DNA of 64,000 nt. Origin: Ophiodon elongatus (taxonomy: Eukaryota; Chordata; Actinopteri; Perciformes; Hexagrammidae). This document shows positions 60,801-64,000 of the stretch, in pieces; position 1 is the first letter of the stretch, and the number at the start of each line of letters is the position of its first letter. The notes under the pieces were generated by a model. That model saw nothing but the letters and a program-made list of their open reading frames with translations, did not search any database and was not told the origin of the DNA. The DNA is taken from the NCBI GenBank assembly GCA_016806645.1, contig JACSYO010001861.1, positions 2,518,501-2,582,500 of the forward strand, in the 5' to 3' direction. The translations under genes and the position numbers were made by a program.

Positions 60801-63800
60801 CAATTCCTTGAAGAAAGTGTCTCTGACATTTCTGTCACACTGAACTCACCAACGTAACTTCTGAGTGATATTATTATAACAAAGTTATCAAAACAAACAG
60901 GACAAGAAGCACAGGCTAAACTGTGCAACCGGATCATCTGACAAGTTACAAACATGACAAAAATGTAGCCAGATTATTATTTTTGCTTTCAATTGATAGT
61001 ATTTTCAAGAGGCAGACAGAAAACACAGGAGGGGTGAAGGGAGACGTCATGCAGCCAAGGTTGGATTCAAACTGAAGGCATTGAGGTTTAAACAATGGTC
61101 ATGTCTTTGCTCACTGTGGCCCCAGAAAATCAAATTAATTTGATGACCAGTAAGTATCTACAATTGACAGTTTGGTTAATCATTTTAACATTTTCCTTTG
61201 TTTTCCCTTCCAAATACGTTTAGCTGACTTGGAAGGTTTGTTTAAAACCTGCGATCATGTAACTGCTTGTGTTTCTTGCCCCACTGGATTTCATTTCAGG
61301 AATGTGGCAAATGAACTTGGTAAGTCGATGTTATTATGACTTATAAGAACAAAGAACACATTTCAAAAGAAAATCCCAAGTTGTAATAAACTACAATCAT
61401 CCTTTCGGCTTCCCTTTATTTCTTATAAACTCTGTCAGCTTGGCTCATGCCTCACACATGGTTTGTCAGTCTTCCAGGATACCCAGGCTCAAAAGTTAAG
61501 GCTGAAATTAGAGCATTTGTATTATGGGATGTCTCACTTCGAAGGGACACCCGCAGTGAAAATGTATCTTAATGGACTTTTTCATAGGCCTTCGTTGGCA
61601 AAGAAAACAAGACCTCCACTCCCTCACCCCGACATTCAACACAACATCTCCTTTGAAGATGTGATGACTTGTGATGCAGAACCAAAGTTACTTGGTTTTA
61701 ATAGTCACACCATTATCACTGTGTGGGTCCAAAGTGATAAATTTTCCACTTATTGTTTGACGCTGATGCTAAATTCCCCCCCCGGAAGCTACACTTCCAC
61801 CAGTATGTTGTTGAGATTTTCAAAAACAACCAGCTAAATCAAAAAGGGATGAATTGGAGTGAAGGGACAAAGAGCATTGTTCATTCACTATTGATATCGA
61901 CTGCATAATCTATTCATTAGCATTGATGTGAGCCACCGCTGACTACCTCGACCCCCATCAAACACCATAACAACCCTAAGAACAATACTACCCCAATTCA
62001 CCCACAGAGGCGGAGGCAGTGAGGGTTTCCGGTGAGTGTCAGGGGGAACCCGTCTCTACAGGCAGGGAACCTGTCACTGTTGTCACTTTGTTTGTGAGGC
62101 GAGGCCATCAATCATGGAGCACAGCGGACCCCGCTTCACATTAACTGTTCTCTGCGTTACAACGTTTGGAAAAATACTGCATCAAACTGGGGTGTTGATT
62201 AGGGAGGGGCAGGGAGAGGAGATGACAAACAATTAGACAAAAGATGGAAGGAGGGGACCAACACCGGTAAACAGCACACATTTCCTCTAGAGTGGCGGTC
62301 ATCTATTGAAGCTCCTCCATCACAGCCACTCCAGGTTCTCCATCATATATAGGTATGGATAAGAGCGACCCGTCAGAACTTCACTGCTCCTCTTATCTGA
62401 ACAGCCTGGCCTGAGGAGTTCTCAAAAAGCCTTTAAGACCAGGACCTTTGAGAGCGGGCAACAATAAGCCTTCTTTAGCACGGTGAAAGTGACAGCATGG
62501 TCCTCTCCCCCCTCACAGCCATTAAACCTCTTCCTGGATAAACAAGGGGAAGGCCCTTTATGAAGATGGAGAGGCTCACAAAGAGAGGAGCCATTGAGCC
62601 ACTGAGGGGCCCGTCTTTGTTTTTGTGTTCAGGGTCTTCTCAAAGGATACTCTGATAGAAGGGGGAGCTCTTATTTTTGTCTTTTAGTCCTCCTTACTGC
62701 CAGTCTTCTCTCAGCTGTGCCAAAACAAAGATGTAAACTTAATTGACTGTATCATTTGCACAAAGTGAGGAGTTTTAACAACTGTTAGAGTGCCCGATTG
62801 ATGATTTGATTCACACTTACATGGCTCCTTATATTAAAATGCAGAATTCTAAATATTTTTTTTATATCTGCTCCTTGCCACATATTAACAATATTTACTA
62901 ATTAGCGCAGAATATTGAGCACCTGTGTCTCAGTTCTTTGAGAAAAAAGAACAACTGAGAAACAAAGTGGTTACTCCTGCATTTATTTGTTATGACCCTT
63001 AAATTCCCTGCATTTTAAATCAGGAACAACCCAATGCTCATGAATTGTGTGCGTTTGCCTCTGGAGGTGCCACCTTTTGATGTTGTCAAAGGGAGGCCCT
63101 GTCTTCTGGTGATGGGGTGCCAGGTCTGTTGATGGGTTGCAAGATTTAGGGCAACATGCTGTTGGAGCTGCGTTGTCTTTGGAGTGTGAATGAGGGGCAC
63201 CTGTGACCTCTGGTCACGCTCTGCTTGTGGCCTGCTGTGTGAGCACCACGCTCAGGACACACGCTGGGACTGTCAGCTCTTCAACTGTCCACTAAATGGA
63301 CAATGATTGGACTAGCTCTGCAGGTCTGCTGATAAGCTAGTGTGCACACACACACTTATATCATCCAATCAAATCAGATTCCCTGTCAGCTTTATCGAAA
63401 GGTTGAATCGTTCTATAAATATCAGTTATTGCTCTTCTGCTGGCATATAATGCAGGGAAGACACCTCAAAAAGTAACAACATACACTTAATCCTTGAGAA
63501 ATCCCAGGAATTTATTTAGTCTAGTCTTCATTTAGCCCCGTCTTTAACTTTACGATCATGCCCTAATATATTTTGGCATGATTTCCAATCTGGCAGAAGC
63601 TCACACAGACCTGCATGTAATAGAAACTGCACGCCTCTTATTTCCTTTCAGTTTCCTTACCTCATTAGAGAGGTATTTACTTTCAGCCAGAAAGCAGGTT
63701 TCACAGCACTGCAAAGGGGATTGTCGGGTGTGGACCACGCACCCAGGAAGGGGGCTATAATTAAATGGCTGCTGTACACAGGATGTTAATTGAAAAGATT

Positions 63801-64000
63801 TTTACAGGTTTGCGATAAAGTCAAAGTGTAACCTAAATAGCATTTTTCAAAGGTAGCACAGGCTCACCTGCCTCTAAATAAGTGGACATCGGCATGACAA
63901 CCTGATGAGGTTTTTGAGGGAGGAGAGATGACAAAGACGCCATAGCAGCAAGTATTGCATCATAGAAATATTTTATTTATCTCGAAAAAATACAGTGCTT
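60801..64000. other. Gene-free right edge, possible conserved non-coding blocks
   Basis: No coding exon is recognised. The stretch 61990-62700 is relatively GC-rich, repeat-free and lacks long frames, which fits regulatory DNA. A 124-codon plus-strand frame at 61463-61837 has no clear family. Confidence 0.4.

Overview
The window is vertebrate nuclear DNA, almost certainly from a ray-finned fish and probably a percomorph. Genes are split by short GT-AG introns into vertebrate-type coding exons. The intergenic DNA carries fish repeats: a Rex3 retroelement, tRNA-derived SINE heads, fish MITE families and long CA/TA microsatellites. I assembled six protein genes by following open frames across splice sites; every assembled junction keeps phase.

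Layout. 499-1603 (+): last three coding exons of a UDP-GlcNAc transporter (slc35a3). 4253-6005 (-): a complete FAM78 family gene, tail to tail with slc35a3. 7116-11661 (+): UMP-CMP kinase (cmpk1), head to head with FAM78 across a GC-rich interval. 12932-14180 (-): a 5'-truncated, frameshifted Rex3 LINE lodged between TA microsatellites. 15951-18736 (-): the transcriptional repressor bcl6, eight coding exons, 648 aa, with a probable non-coding first exon near 20.5-20.7 kb. 20.7-49.2 kb: about 28.5 kb with no convincing gene, holding repeats and possible regulatory DNA. 49257-52069 (-): claudin-1 (cldn1), 211 aa. 53120-54682 (+): an intronless coding region for carboxypeptidase N subunit 2 (cpn2). 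54.7-64 kb: no gene recognised, a decayed L1-like fragment and moderately GC-rich patches.

The genes do not form one pathway. slc35a3 and cmpk1 both belong to nucleotide and nucleotide-sugar metabolism, but that may be chance. bcl6, cldn1 and cpn2 all have human counterparts on 3q27-q29, so the right three quarters looks like a compacted piece of that ancestral block, joined here to slc35a3 and cmpk1, whose human counterparts are on 1p.

I did not find a clearly new biological system. The strongest unusual signals are a cluster of four TTCNNNGAA palindromes (BCL6/STAT-type sites) within 72 bp at the probable bcl6 first exon; a roughly 1.6-kb AT-rich degenerate satellite whose monomers reverse orientation at about 45.65 kb, making a very large inverted repeat; and a perfect 27-bp palindrome at 50.04 kb inside a dispersed repeat.
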